DNA of 64,000 nt from positions 478,192 through 542,191 of the forward strand of contig NZ_JAIFXZ010000001.1 of the NCBI RefSeq assembly GCF_021033825.1. Direction: 5' to 3'. The notes beneath the pieces were generated by a model. That model was not told the origin of the DNA. It made no database searches and worked only from the letters and a program-made list of their open reading frames with translations. Positions 18,460 to 26,643 of the stretch are shown here, piece after piece. Position numbers and translations under genes: made by a program. The stretch comes from Dietzia aurantiaca. GTDB taxonomy: Bacteria > Actinomycetota > Actinomycetes > Mycobacteriales > Mycobacteriaceae. Position 1 is the stretch's first letter, and each line of letters starts with the position of its first letter.

Positions 18460-20082
18460 ATGCGCATCTCTTCGAAACTCGCCGCACTCGGCGCGGCCGC
18501 GGCACTCGTCGTCACCGCGACGCCCGCCGGCGCCGAGCCCGCCCCCGCGCCCCCGGCGCCCCCCGCCGCCACCCCGACGGCCCTCCCCGCGCTCGACGGG
18601 GCGCTGGGACCCCAGCTGACGTCGCTCGTCGAGGCGCTCAAGCGCGATCTCGGCCTGACGCCCGAGCAGTTCCTCGACCAGGCCGGCGTCGGCCAGCGCC
18701 TCGCCGAGGCGCGCCCCGGGTGGGAGCAGAAGTTCCGCGAGGCGTTCGGCGGCGTCTGGCTCGACGACGACGGCACCGGCATCGTCGGCGTGGTCGAGGG
18801 AGCGATCGGCGACACACTCCGCGACGAGGCGACCGACGCCGGGTTCACCGTCCGGGACGTGGCGTTGACCACACACGAGCTCGATGCGCGTGAACGACAG
18901 GTCGGCGCGATCGTCGAGGGCATGCCCACCGACCTCAAGGAACTCGTCACCGGTGTGCGTGTCGATCCGACCCGCAACGCCGTCGTCGTCACCACCCGTG
19001 GCGGTGATGCCGCCCAGCTCGGCACCATCGACTCCCGGCTCCACGACCTCGCCGAGGTCGACATGATCGAGGCCCCCGACCCGGCGTCGGACACCGCGCC
19101 GTTCGGGAGCCAGGGCGGCGGGACCGGCTCCGACGGCGAACCGACCACCGACGGACTCACGCCCGCCGCCACCGGTGAGGGCGCGGGCGGCGCCGGCGCG
19201 GGCGCCGGACTCGGCGCGCTGACCGGCGGCGACGGCGGCTCGCTCGGAAGCCTGGCACTGCTCAACGACACCGGGTTCATCCCCGAGGGGCCGATGCGCA
19301 CCATCGTCGAGTTGCTGTCCGGCCTGACTCCCGGGACCGGCTCGATCATCGACGGAATGAACGAGACCGTGCCCAACCCCGACCCGCAGCCCACGCCGCA
19401 GGCGCGTCAGCGAGGCCGGACGGACACGTCACCCACGGGCCCGGTCGTGGGCGGCACCGGCTACATGGTCCGCGTTCCAAGCGGTGTGCTCGAGTGCTCG
19501 ACCGGGTTCAACGGTGAGCTGGACGGCAAGCCCGTCGTCATCACCGCCGCACACTGCGCCGGGGCCGACGGCACCCGCGCCGCCCTCGCCGACGGCGAGG
19601 AGTTCGGCACCATGACCGGCACCAAGCGTGAGGCGATCGACACCGCCCTCATCGCGGTGGACGAGGACGCGGCCGAGCGGTTCAGCAACAACCTCGTCAG
19701 CGCCGACGGCAATGCGCCCCAGTCGATCATCGGCACCGCCGAGCCCGTCGTGGGCCAGAAGGCCTGCAAGACCGGCTTCCGCACCGGGTTCTCCTGCGGC
19801 ACCATCTCGCAGGTGGACGCCGACATCGACGTGGCCGGCTCGCGCACCATCGCCGGCGCCTTCACGGTCGACCTGTGCGCCCTCCCCGGCGACAGCGGCG
19901 GAGTGGTCTTCTCGGGCGACCGCGCACTGGGCATCTCCAGCGCCTCCAACGTGGCCGACACCGGGACCTGCGCCAACGCCGAGGCGGTGTCCAAGGCCGC
20001 CGGGTTCACCCCGCGCCTGTCGGCGGTCCCGATCTCCGACGTGCTCGCCGCGCACCCGGGTCTGACACTGCGCACCAACTGA
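18460..20082 (+). CDS. Secreted S1-family serine protease with long pro-region
   Basis: 540 residues. Sec signal peptide with cleavage likely after AGA (about residue 26), a Pro/Ala linker, a pro-domain with alternating helices and strands (about 45-215), a Gly-rich linker, and a chymotrypsin-like domain from about 325. Catalytic triad: His365 in ITAAHC, Asp394 in IDTALIAV and Ser479 in LPGDSGGVVFSG. Cysteines at TAAHC, QKACKTGF, SCGTIS, VDLCALPG and GTCANAE give expected disulfides. This is the pro-form layout of alpha-lytic-protease-like S1 enzymes, where the pro-domain assists folding. ATG at 18460 follows GGAAGG by 5 bp. An extracellular or periplasmic role is inferred. Confidence 0.9.
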   Translation: MRISSKLAALGAAAALVVTATPAGAEPAPAPPAPPAATPTALPALDGALGPQLTSLVEALKRDLGLTPEQFLDQAGVGQRLAEARPGWEQKFREAFGGVWLDDDGTGIVGVVEGAIGDTLRDEATDAGFTVRDVALTTHELDARERQVGAIVEGMPTDLKELVTGVRVDPTRNAVVVTTRGGDAAQLGTIDSRLHDLAEVDMIEAPDPASDTAPFGSQGGGTGSDGEPTTDGLTPAATGEGAGGAGAGAGLGALTGGDGGSLGSLALLNDTGFIPEGPMRTIVELLSGLTPGTGSIIDGMNETVPNPDPQPTPQARQRGRTDTSPTGPVVGGTGYMVRVPSGVLECSTGFNGELDGKPVVITAAHCAGADGTRAALADGEEFGTMTGTKREAIDTALIAVDEDAAERFSNNLVSADGNAPQSIIGTAEPVVGQKACKTGFRTGFSCGTISQVDADIDVAGSRTIAGAFTVDLCALPGDSGGVVFSGDRALGISSASNVADTGTCANAEAVSKAAGFTPRLSAVPISDVLAAHPGLTLRTN

Positions 20083-20125
20083 AACACTGATCGTCACGCG
20101 GGCCCCGTCCGCGAGTGGGGAACTC

Positions 20126-20144
20126 TCAGGTAAGGGAGACCTCA
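20126..20144 (+). promoter_or_regulatory. Possible weak iron box before Fe-S oxidoreductase
   Basis: TCAGGTAAGGGAGACCTCA keeps the AGGT-AGG and ACCT elements and matches 13 of 19 DtxR/IdeR consensus positions. It lies 116 bp upstream of the chosen ATG (20260) of an iron-rich enzyme, which makes iron control sensible. The central part (GGAG for GCTA) is poor, so it is a suggestion only. Confidence 0.4.
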
Positions 20145-20259
20145 ACTCGTGGAACGGGGCCCTTGTGGCATACCTTTGACCTCAACACTGTCGACGGGTG
20201 CCTTTAATACGGAAATACGGTGCCCGTGCGTCGAGAAGTGCGACGAAAGGCCGCGAACC

Positions 20260-23200
20260 ATGTCAGGCGTGACCATCACTCTCGGGACGATAGGCGTCCT
20301 ACTCAGTTTGATCTGCTGGGCCTCCTTCATCGGAGGAGTCTCGCGGATGGTGCGGAGCATCATGCTCGGCCAGAAGGACGGCTTCAATCGATTCGGGCCG
20401 GTCTTCGCCCGACTGAAGAACGTCATCGTGGAGGTCGCCGCCCACACACGGATGGCGCGTAAGCGCTCGGTGGGCTTCTTCCACTGGTTCGTCATGGTGG
20501 GCTTCATGCTCGGCTCGATCGTCTGGTTCGAGGCCTACATCCAGACGTTCAACCCGCGCGGCGGCTGGCCGTGGCTGTCGGACCAGGTCTGGTACCACGC
20601 CATCGACGAGTTCCTGGGCCTGGGCACCGTCATCGGCATTCTGGTACTGATCATCATCCGCCAGGTCAACCAGCGTAAGGGCCTCAACCGGTTCACCGGA
20701 TCGGACCGCAAGGCCGCCTACTTCGTCGAGGCCGTCGTGCTGCTCGAGGGCCTGGGCATGATCTTCGTCAAGGCCGGCAAGCTCGCCCTGCTGCGCGCCG
20801 ACGGATACGGCTTCCACTGGAGCACCGACTGGGCCACCGGCCCGCTGTCGACGATCCTGCCCGCCAACGAACTCATGGTCTCGATCTTCGCGCTGATCAA
20901 GCTGCTCACCGGCATGATCTGGCTGTACGTCGTGGGCCGCAACATCACCTGGGGCGTCGCCTGGCACCGCTTCTCGGCGTTCTTCAACATCTACTTCAAG
21001 CGCGAGGCCGACGGCCGCACCGCGCTCGGCGCGCTCAAGCCCATGACCATGGAAGGCGAGGCGCTGACCATGGAGAAGATCGAGCAGCGCACCGAGGAGG
21101 ACGAGGACTTCGAGCCCCTCCTGGGCGCCGGCGCGATCGAGGACTTCTCGTGGAAGGGCTGGCTGGACTTCTCCACCTGTACCGAGTGTGGCCGCTGCCA
21201 GGAGCAGTGCCCCGCCTGGAACACCGGTAAGCCGCTGAGCCCCAAGCTCATGATGATGGCGCTGCGCGACCACGGCGCGGCCAAGGCGCCGTACCTGCTC
21301 GCGGGTGGCAAGACCACGATGGGCGAGGAGACCGGACTGGTCGACGCCGAGGGCAACCCGGACGAGGCCAAGCTGGCGAAGATCCCCGAGGCCGCCCGCA
21401 TCGAGGCCCAGCGTCCGCTGGTCGGCAGCACCACCGCCGACGTCTCCGAGGACCCGACCCTCGCCGGCATCATCGACCCGGAGGCCCTCTGGTCCTGCAC
21501 CACCTGTGGCGCCTGTGTCGAGCAGTGCCCCGTGGACATCGAGCACGTCGACCACTTCGTCGACATGCGTCGCTACCAGGTGCTCATCGAGTCGGAGTTC
21601 CCGACCGAGCTGGCGGGCCTGTTCAAGAACCTCGAGAACAAGGGCAACCCGTGGGGCCAGAACAACTCCGGCCGCGACGAGTGGATGAACGCCCTCGACT
21701 TCGACATCCCGGTCATCGGCTCGGACATCGAGGACTTCTCCGACACCGAATACCTGTTCTGGGTCGGCTGTGCCGGCGCCTTCGAGGATCGCGCCAAGAA
21801 GACCACGCAGGCCGTGGCGACGCTGCTGCACACCGCAGGAGTGAAGTTCGCGGTGCTGGGCCAGGGCGAGACCTGTACCGGTGACTCCGCCCGCCGCGCG
21901 GGCAACGAGTTCCTGTTCCAGATGCTCGCCGAGCAGAACATCGAGACGATGAACAACGCCTTCGACGGCGTGCCCACCGCGCAGCGCAAGGTCGTCGTGA
22001 CCTGTGCCCACTGCCTCAACGCACTCAAGAACGAGTACGGCGAGCTCGGTGGCGACTACCAGGTGGTCCACCACACCCAGCTGCTCAACCGCCTCGTGCG
22101 GGACAAGCGTCTGGTGCCGGTGGCCCCGATCGACGGCACCGTGACCTACCACGACCCGTGCTACCTCGGCCGCCACAACCAGGTCTACGAGGCGCCGCGT
22201 GAGCTCATGGACGGCTCGGGCGTGACCCTCAAGGAGATGCCGCGTCACGGGCAGCGTTCCATGTGCTGTGGCGCCGGTGGCGCGCGCATGTGGATGGAGG
22301 AGACGGTCGGTAAGCGCATCAACGTCGACCGTGTCGACGAGGCGCTGTCGACCACGCCCACCAAGATCGCCACGGGCTGCCCGTTCTGCCGCGTGATGCT
22401 CTCGGACGGCACCACCGCCCAGACCGACGGCACCGAGATGGAGGGTCAGGTCGAGGTCGTGGACGTGGCCCAGCTGCTGCTGGAGTCCGTCACCCGCGAC
22501 GGTGGCCTGCCCGAGCCGCGCGAGGCGTCGTGGATCGAGAAGCCCAAGCGTGAGAAGACCTCTGCGCAGAAGGAGGCCGAGCAGGCCGAGCGTGAGGCCG
22601 CCGAGGTCGAGCAGGCCGGGGCCACCGCCACGGCGCCGCCCGCCGAGGCCGCCCCGGACAACGAGGTGACCGACAAGGGCGAGGGCGCCGAGGTGGCCGC
22701 CGCCGGTACCGCCGGTGCGGTCAGCGCCGCAGCAGCGGGTGCGTCCGTCGCCGATTCGAAGGGCGCGCCCAAGTCGGGCGGCCTCAAGCTCGGTGGTGGC
22801 GGCAAGGCGCCCGGCGGGCCGAAGGCTCCCGGTAGTGCCAAGGCCCCGGGTGGTGCCAAGGCCCCGGGAGGTGCCAACGCGGTCGGCGCCGAGGCCCAGT
22901 CCGAGGTCAAGGACGCCGAGCGCACCGAGGAGACCCGAGAGGCGGCCCAGGGCGAGGCTCCGGCCACCACCGGCGCCGCCAAGGGCGCACCGAAGTCGGG
23001 CGGTCTCTCGCTCGGCGGCGGCGCCAAGGCTCCCGGTGCACCGAAGGCCCCGGGCGGGGCCAAGGCTCCCGGTGCGCCGAAGGCTGCCGCTCCGGCTGCT
23101 GCGACGCCCGCCGAGTCCGACGCCCCGGCCCCGGTCCCGGATGCCTCGGCAACCGAGACCGAGTCGGCCAAGCCCGCCAAGCCGACCGTCGGCCTGGGAC

Positions 23201-23451
23201 TGAAGGGGGGAGCCAAGGCTCCCGGTGCCCCCAAGGCTCCGGGGGCTCCGAAGGCTGCGGCCGCTCCGGCGACCGAGGAGCCGACGAAGCCCGAGGCCCC
23301 GTCCGAGGCTCCCGAGTCCGCGCAGGCGGAGCCCGCGAAGGCCGACGCCGCCGACGAGGCACCGGCCTCGGAGACCCCGGCCAAGCCCGCTGCGGGCGGG
23401 GCGATCCCCCGGTCGAAGAAGTCCGGCGGATACGGCCTCTCGCTCGGCTGA
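20260..23451 (+). CDS. Membrane Fe-S oxidoreductase (Rv0338c/HdrD-like) with low-complexity tail
   Basis: 1063 residues. Residues 1-250 hold about five membrane helices (the NarI/cytochrome-b-like part with several His). A ferredoxin-type module follows with CTECGRCQEQCP (about 308) and CTTCGACVEQCP (about 414), then two CCG-type cysteine domains (WVGCAG...GETCTGDSARRAGNE...CAHCLN, and DPCYLGRHN...SMCCGAGGARMW...TGCPFCRV). Family knowledge: heterodisulfide-reductase-like enzymes moving electrons between the quinone pool and an unknown partner; the mycobacterial relative is conserved and important. The last 300 residues are Ala/Pro/Lys/Gly low complexity with repeated K(S)GGLxLGGG and KAPG units. 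ATG at 20260 (MSGVTIT) with GAAAGG 9 bp upstream is chosen over an earlier in-frame ATG at 20149 that would add 37 non-family residues over the promoter. Confidence 0.92.
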   Translation: MSGVTITLGTIGVLLSLICWASFIGGVSRMVRSIMLGQKDGFNRFGPVFARLKNVIVEVAAHTRMARKRSVGFFHWFVMVGFMLGSIVWFEAYIQTFNPRGGWPWLSDQVWYHAIDEFLGLGTVIGILVLIIIRQVNQRKGLNRFTGSDRKAAYFVEAVVLLEGLGMIFVKAGKLALLRADGYGFHWSTDWATGPLSTILPANELMVSIFALIKLLTGMIWLYVVGRNITWGVAWHRFSAFFNIYFKREADGRTALGALKPMTMEGEALTMEKIEQRTEEDEDFEPLLGAGAIEDFSWKGWLDFSTCTECGRCQEQCPAWNTGKPLSPKLMMMALRDHGAAKAPYLLAGGKTTMGEETGLVDAEGNPDEAKLAKIPEAARIEAQRPLVGSTTADVSEDPTLAGIIDPEALWSCTTCGACVEQCPVDIEHVDHFVDMRRYQVLIESEFPTELAGLFKNLENKGNPWGQNNSGRDEWMNALDFDIPVIGSDIEDFSDTEYLFWVGCAGAFEDRAKKTTQAVATLLHTAGVKFAVLGQGETCTGDSARRAGNEFLFQMLAEQNIETMNNAFDGVPTAQRKVVVTCAHCLNALKNEYGELGGDYQVVHHTQLLNRLVRDKRLVPVAPIDGTVTYHDPCYLGRHNQVYEAPRELMDGSGVTLKEMPRHGQRSMCCGAGGARMWMEETVGKRINVDRVDEALSTTPTKIATGCPFCRVMLSDGTTAQTDGTEMEGQVEVVDVAQLLLESVTRDGGLPEPREASWIEKPKREKTSAQKEAEQAEREAAEVEQAGATATAPPAEAAPDNEVTDKGEGAEVAAAGTAGAVSAAAAGASVADSKGAPKSGGLKLGGGGKAPGGPKAPGSAKAPGGAKAPGGANAVGAEAQSEVKDAERTEETREAAQGEAPATTGAAKGAPKSGGLSLGGGAKAPGAPKAPGGAKAPGAPKAAAPAAATPAESDAPAPVPDASATETESAKPAKPTVGLGLKGGAKAPGAPKAPGAPKAAAAPATEEPTKPEAPSEAPESAQAEPAKADAADEAPASETPAKPAAGGAIPRSKKSGGYGLSLG
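22759..23450 (+). repeat. In-frame GC-rich repeats (KAPG / KSGGLxLGGG) in the Fe-S reductase tail
   Basis: The 3' part of the reductase gene is built of degenerate short repeats encoding GGKAPGGPKAPGSAKAPGG-type runs and blocks of the form KGAPKSGG(L)(K/S)LGGG, at about 22759, 22981, 23188 and, as a terminal variant, KKSGGYGLSLG at the very C-terminus. The units alternate with acidic Glu/Ala-rich spacers. The coding frame stays intact through all repeats, so they are translated. Their number is likely to vary between strains. Confidence 0.75.
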
Positions 23452-23467
23452 CCGACGAGACAACGCA

Positions 23468-23508
23468 ACCGCGGCCCGTGATCAGAACTTCTGATCACGG
23501 GCCGCGGT
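23468..23508 (+). terminator. Rho-independent terminator after Fe-S oxidoreductase
   Basis: Arms 23469-23485 (CCGCGGCCCGTGATCAG) and 23491-23507 pair perfectly over 17 bp, extended by one A-T pair, with a 5-nt loop, followed by CGTTTCC. It lies 17 bp after the stop codon and could also serve the convergent monooxygenase gene. Confidence 0.85.
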
Positions 23509-23575
23509 CGTTTCCGGGGCAAACCGGTCGCGAAACGTGAAATCCCGTCGCGATCCTGCAGGCGGCGAGGACCGA

Positions 23576-25393
23576 TCAGCAGGTGTGGTGCGCCTCCTGC
23601 ACCCGGTACACCGGCGTCGGGATGCCCTCCATCCGCGCCTTGAGCTGCAGCGCGAGGTACTTGGAGTAGTGGCGCGACTGGTGCAGGTTGCCGCCGTGGA
23701 TCCACAGCTGCTCCACGTTGGTCGGCTTCCACATGTTGCGCAGCTCGCCCTCCCACGGGCCCGGATCGCGCGTCGTGTCGGAGCCGTAGCCCCACACCTT
23801 TCCGACCTGATCCGCGACCTCCTGGGACACCAGGTCCACGAGCCACTGGTTCATCGATCCGTATCCGGTGGCGTAGACGATCAGGTCGGCGGGTAGCACG
23901 CGCTCGCCGTCGAGTTCGACGCCGTCGGGCAGGATCCGGGTCACCTGTCCGCGCTCGAGGGCCACCTCGCCGTCGATCAGGAGCTGGCTGGCACCGACGT
24001 CGATGTAGTACCCCGATCCACGCCGGAGGTACTTCAGGAACAGGCCCGACCCGTCCTCGCCGAAGTCCAGGTCGAACCCGACGTCCCGGAGCTTGCCGTA
24101 GAACTCCGCGTCCTTCTCCGCCATCTGGTCGTAGACGGGGATCTGCGCGTCCGGCAACAGCCGGTACGGCCACGAGGCGAACAGCATATCCGCCTTCTCG
24201 GTGGTCACGCCGGCCTCGAGCGCCTCCTCCGAGTAGAGGGGACCGAGCGCGAGCGACATCAGCGATTCGCTCCGGGAGATGTGGGTGGACGAGCGCTGGA
24301 TCATCGTCACGTCCGCGCCGTGATCCCAGAGGGCGGCGCAGATGTCATGGGCGGAGTTGTTGGAGCCGATCACGACGGCGCGCTTGCCCTCGACGTCGCC
24401 CTCGCCGGTGAACTCGGACGAGTGCCACTGGTCGCCGGCGAAGTCCTCGGCGCCGTCGAAGTGCGGGATGTTGGGGTAGCCGGACACCCCGAGCGCGAAG
24501 ACAAGCTGGGTCGGCCTGAGCTCGATCTCCTCGCCCCGCCGGTCGACCCGGACACGCCACGTCGCCGTCGTCTCGTCGAACTCGGCGCCCAGGCACTGCG
24601 TGCCGGACCAGTAGTCGATGTCCATGATCGCGGTGTAGTGCTCGAGCCAGTCCCCCACCTTGTCCTTGGCGGGGAACACGGGCCAGTCGTCCGGGAACGG
24701 GATGTAGGGAAGGTGGTCGTACCAGACCGGGTCGTGAAGGTGCAGCGACTTGTAGCGCTTGCGCCACGAGTCGCCGGCGCGCTCGTTCTTCTCGATCACG
24801 ATCGTGGGCACGCCGAGCCGCTTGAGCCGGGCCGCGAGGCCGATCCCGCCCTGACCGCCACCGATGATCACCGCGTAGGGCTGGTCGGTGTAGCCGAGCG
24901 ATTCCTGCCGCTCGGTCTGCTGCTCGAGCCAGGTCCGGCGGCCGCGGCGGATGACGTGCTCGACGCCCTTGTCGCGGTCGCGGCCCTTCTTCTCCTCGTG
25001 CCCCTTGAGCTCCTGCAGCGTGGTGAGCAGGGTCCAGGCCCGTCCGTCGCGCAGTCGCAGGTGGCCCCAGCCGCGACCCGCCGCGGTCTCGAAGTTGATC
25101 CACGCCTCGATCACGCCGCCCGACTCGGTGGCCGGGTCCGCGAGCTCCCAGCCGGTGGGGGCGGCCGCGGCGAGCTGGCTGTCGAGCATCTCCCCGATCT
25201 CCTCGCGCCCCTCGAGGGTCCGGAGGTTCCAGGTGAAGGACACGAAGTCGCGCCAGCACCCCTCGGCCTCGAACATCCCGGCCGCGCGGCCCGTGTCGCC
25301 CGCGCTCAACGCCTCGCCGAACTCCGCCAGCCACGTCTCCACGACCCGGTCGGTGCTGTCGGCCCCCGCGGGTGCTTCCGTCGTCTGTGTCAT
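23576..25393 (-). CDS. Flavin-containing monooxygenase with N-terminal SnoaL/NTF2-like domain
   Basis: 605 residues. Residues about 15-135 look like an NTF2/SnoaL-type domain (WLAEFGEALSAGD, EGCWRDFVSFTW). The FAD-binding site is AVIIGGGQGGIGLAARLK (about 172), followed by GDSWRKRYKSLHLHDP and the flavin-monooxygenase-type HSSEFTG; the NADPH site is AVVIGSNNSAHDI and the late ATGYGSMN motif closes the fold. Such enzymes oxygenate N, S or carbonyl carbon of small molecules; the substrate is unknown. ATG at 25393 with GAAGGAG 5 bp upstream is chosen over a GTG two codons earlier. It is divergent from a GAF-domain regulator 69 bp away, which probably activates it in response to a small effector. 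Confidence 0.88.
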   Translation of the reverse strand: MTQTTEAPAGADSTDRVVETWLAEFGEALSAGDTGRAAGMFEAEGCWRDFVSFTWNLRTLEGREEIGEMLDSQLAAAAPTGWELADPATESGGVIEAWINFETAAGRGWGHLRLRDGRAWTLLTTLQELKGHEEKKGRDRDKGVEHVIRRGRRTWLEQQTERQESLGYTDQPYAVIIGGGQGGIGLAARLKRLGVPTIVIEKNERAGDSWRKRYKSLHLHDPVWYDHLPYIPFPDDWPVFPAKDKVGDWLEHYTAIMDIDYWSGTQCLGAEFDETTATWRVRVDRRGEEIELRPTQLVFALGVSGYPNIPHFDGAEDFAGDQWHSSEFTGEGDVEGKRAVVIGSNNSAHDICAALWDHGADVTMIQRSSTHISRSESLMSLALGPLYSEEALEAGVTTEKADMLFASWPYRLLPDAQIPVYDQMAEKDAEFYGKLRDVGFDLDFGEDGSGLFLKYLRRGSGYYIDVGASQLLIDGEVALERGQVTRILPDGVELDGERVLPADLIVYATGYGSMNQWLVDLVSQEVADQVGKVWGYGSDTTRDPGPWEGELRNMWKPTNVEQLWIHGGNLHQSRHYSKYLALQLKARMEGIPTPVYRVQEAHHTC

Positions 25394-25462
25394 GCCCACT
25401 CCTTCGCTCTGCTGTAGCGTTTTTCATGACGTAGATCACACTGTCTTCCCGAGGGGGTGGCA

Positions 25463-26554
25463 ATGTCGTTGCACTCGACGCTGCGGTTCTCCGACCCCGG
25501 AGCCTTCGCGGCCCGCACGATCGAGGCCCACGAGATCGCGCTGGCCGGCGGTCAGACGCCCGATCTGGACTCGCGGGTGCTGCGCGCCTGGCAACGCAGC
25601 GGGGACGCCGGAATCTCCCCTGACCAGCAGGCCCCGTGCAGCGTCCTGTCGCGGGAGGAGCTCGCGACCGCACGCGCGATGACGCCGCTGCACCGGGTCG
25701 CGGCGGAGGTCGTGGCGTCGGTGGCGGACACCTCGGCCGCCGGGCGACACCTCGTCGTCGTCTCCGACACCCGGGGCCGCGTCCTGTGGCGCGCGGGCAG
25801 CGCGCAGGCATTGCGCCGCGCGGACTCGATCGCGTTCGCCGAGGGCGCGGACTGGTCGGAGAAGGGCATCGGCGCCAACGGCATCTCGCTCGCGCTCGAG
25901 GCCGGGGCCCTCACCCACGCCACCGCGGGCGAGCACTTCGTCCGCGCCCACCACGGCTGGACGTGTACCGCGAGTCCGATCAGGGATCCGCGGGGGCGGG
26001 TCATCGGGGTCCTCGACGTGTCCCACCCGCTGCGGTTCTCGTCGGTGGAGACCGCCGCGCTGGTGCGCTGCGGCGCCCGGCTCGCCGAGTCCCTGCTCGC
26101 CGCGCTCCCGTCACCCCCCGGCGCGGCCGACGGTACCGGGTACGACGACGACAACGCCGCCGCCCACGCACCCGGCCACGTCCCGGCCGCCGATCCCAAC
26201 CCCGTCACCGCGATCCGCCTGCTCGGGTGGAAACCGGCCGTGATCCGGGCGGACGGGACCTCGATCCCGCTCACGCCCCGGCGGGCCGAGTTGGTGGCGC
26301 TGCTGGCCTCCCGTGAGGCGTGGTCGGCGCGGGCGCTGTCGGAGGCCCTCTACGAGGACCCGTCCGCCACCACGACGGTGCGCGGTGAGGTGCGTAGGCT
26401 CCGCCGGCTCACCGGGCTGTCCATCGAGTCGCAGCCGTACTCGCTGTGCCCGCTCGAGCGCGAGTGTGTGGACTTCCTGCGCGTCGAGCATCCCGACGAG
26501 CTCCTCCCGGACTCGGAGATCCCGGCGATCGTCGACCTGCGATACGGGATCTGA
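25463..26554 (+). CDS. GAF-domain transcriptional regulator (AcoR-like sensor, winged-helix C-terminus)
   Basis: 363 residues. The N-terminal half matches the sensor part of AcoR-type activators: LDSRVLRAWQRS, then a GAF domain with WSEKGIGANGISLAL and HHGWTCTASPIRDPRGRVIGVLDVS. Instead of the sigma-54 AAA+ domain the C-terminal third has a Pro/Ala linker and a winged-helix-like region (LTPRRAELVALLASREAWSARALSEALY cited by core TPRRAELVALLA; then TTVRGEVRRLRRLTGL). This sensor-plus-wHTH form is common in actinobacteria. ATG at 25463 with GAGGGGG 5-6 bp before it is preferred to GTG 25457. Divergent from the flavin monooxygenase, its likely target. Confidence 0.85.
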   Translation: MSLHSTLRFSDPGAFAARTIEAHEIALAGGQTPDLDSRVLRAWQRSGDAGISPDQQAPCSVLSREELATARAMTPLHRVAAEVVASVADTSAAGRHLVVVSDTRGRVLWRAGSAQALRRADSIAFAEGADWSEKGIGANGISLALEAGALTHATAGEHFVRAHHGWTCTASPIRDPRGRVIGVLDVSHPLRFSSVETAALVRCGARLAESLLAALPSPPGAADGTGYDDDNAAAHAPGHVPAADPNPVTAIRLLGWKPAVIRADGTSIPLTPRRAELVALLASREAWSARALSEALYEDPSATTTVRGEVRRLRRLTGLSIESQPYSLCPLERECVDFLRVEHPDELLPDSEIPAIVDLRYGI

Positions 26555-26643
26555 CCGCGTCGATCCCGCCCGGTCGCCGGGCCCCGCCGCCGACCGGGCA
26601 CGTGATGCCGGGCACCCGTGCCGAAGTGGCACAATCGGCAGGT

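Noticed and set aside
20299..23463. Very long open frame (over 1000 codons) antisense to the Fe-S oxidoreductase
   Set aside because: High-GC codon bias leaves antisense frames open; its peptide has no domain pattern and mirrors the real gene's Ala/Gly/Pro codons.
22446..24173. 575-codon minus-strand frame across the reductase tail and monooxygenase end
   Set aside because: Antisense to repeat-rich coding DNA and crosses a strong terminator; no recognisable domain.
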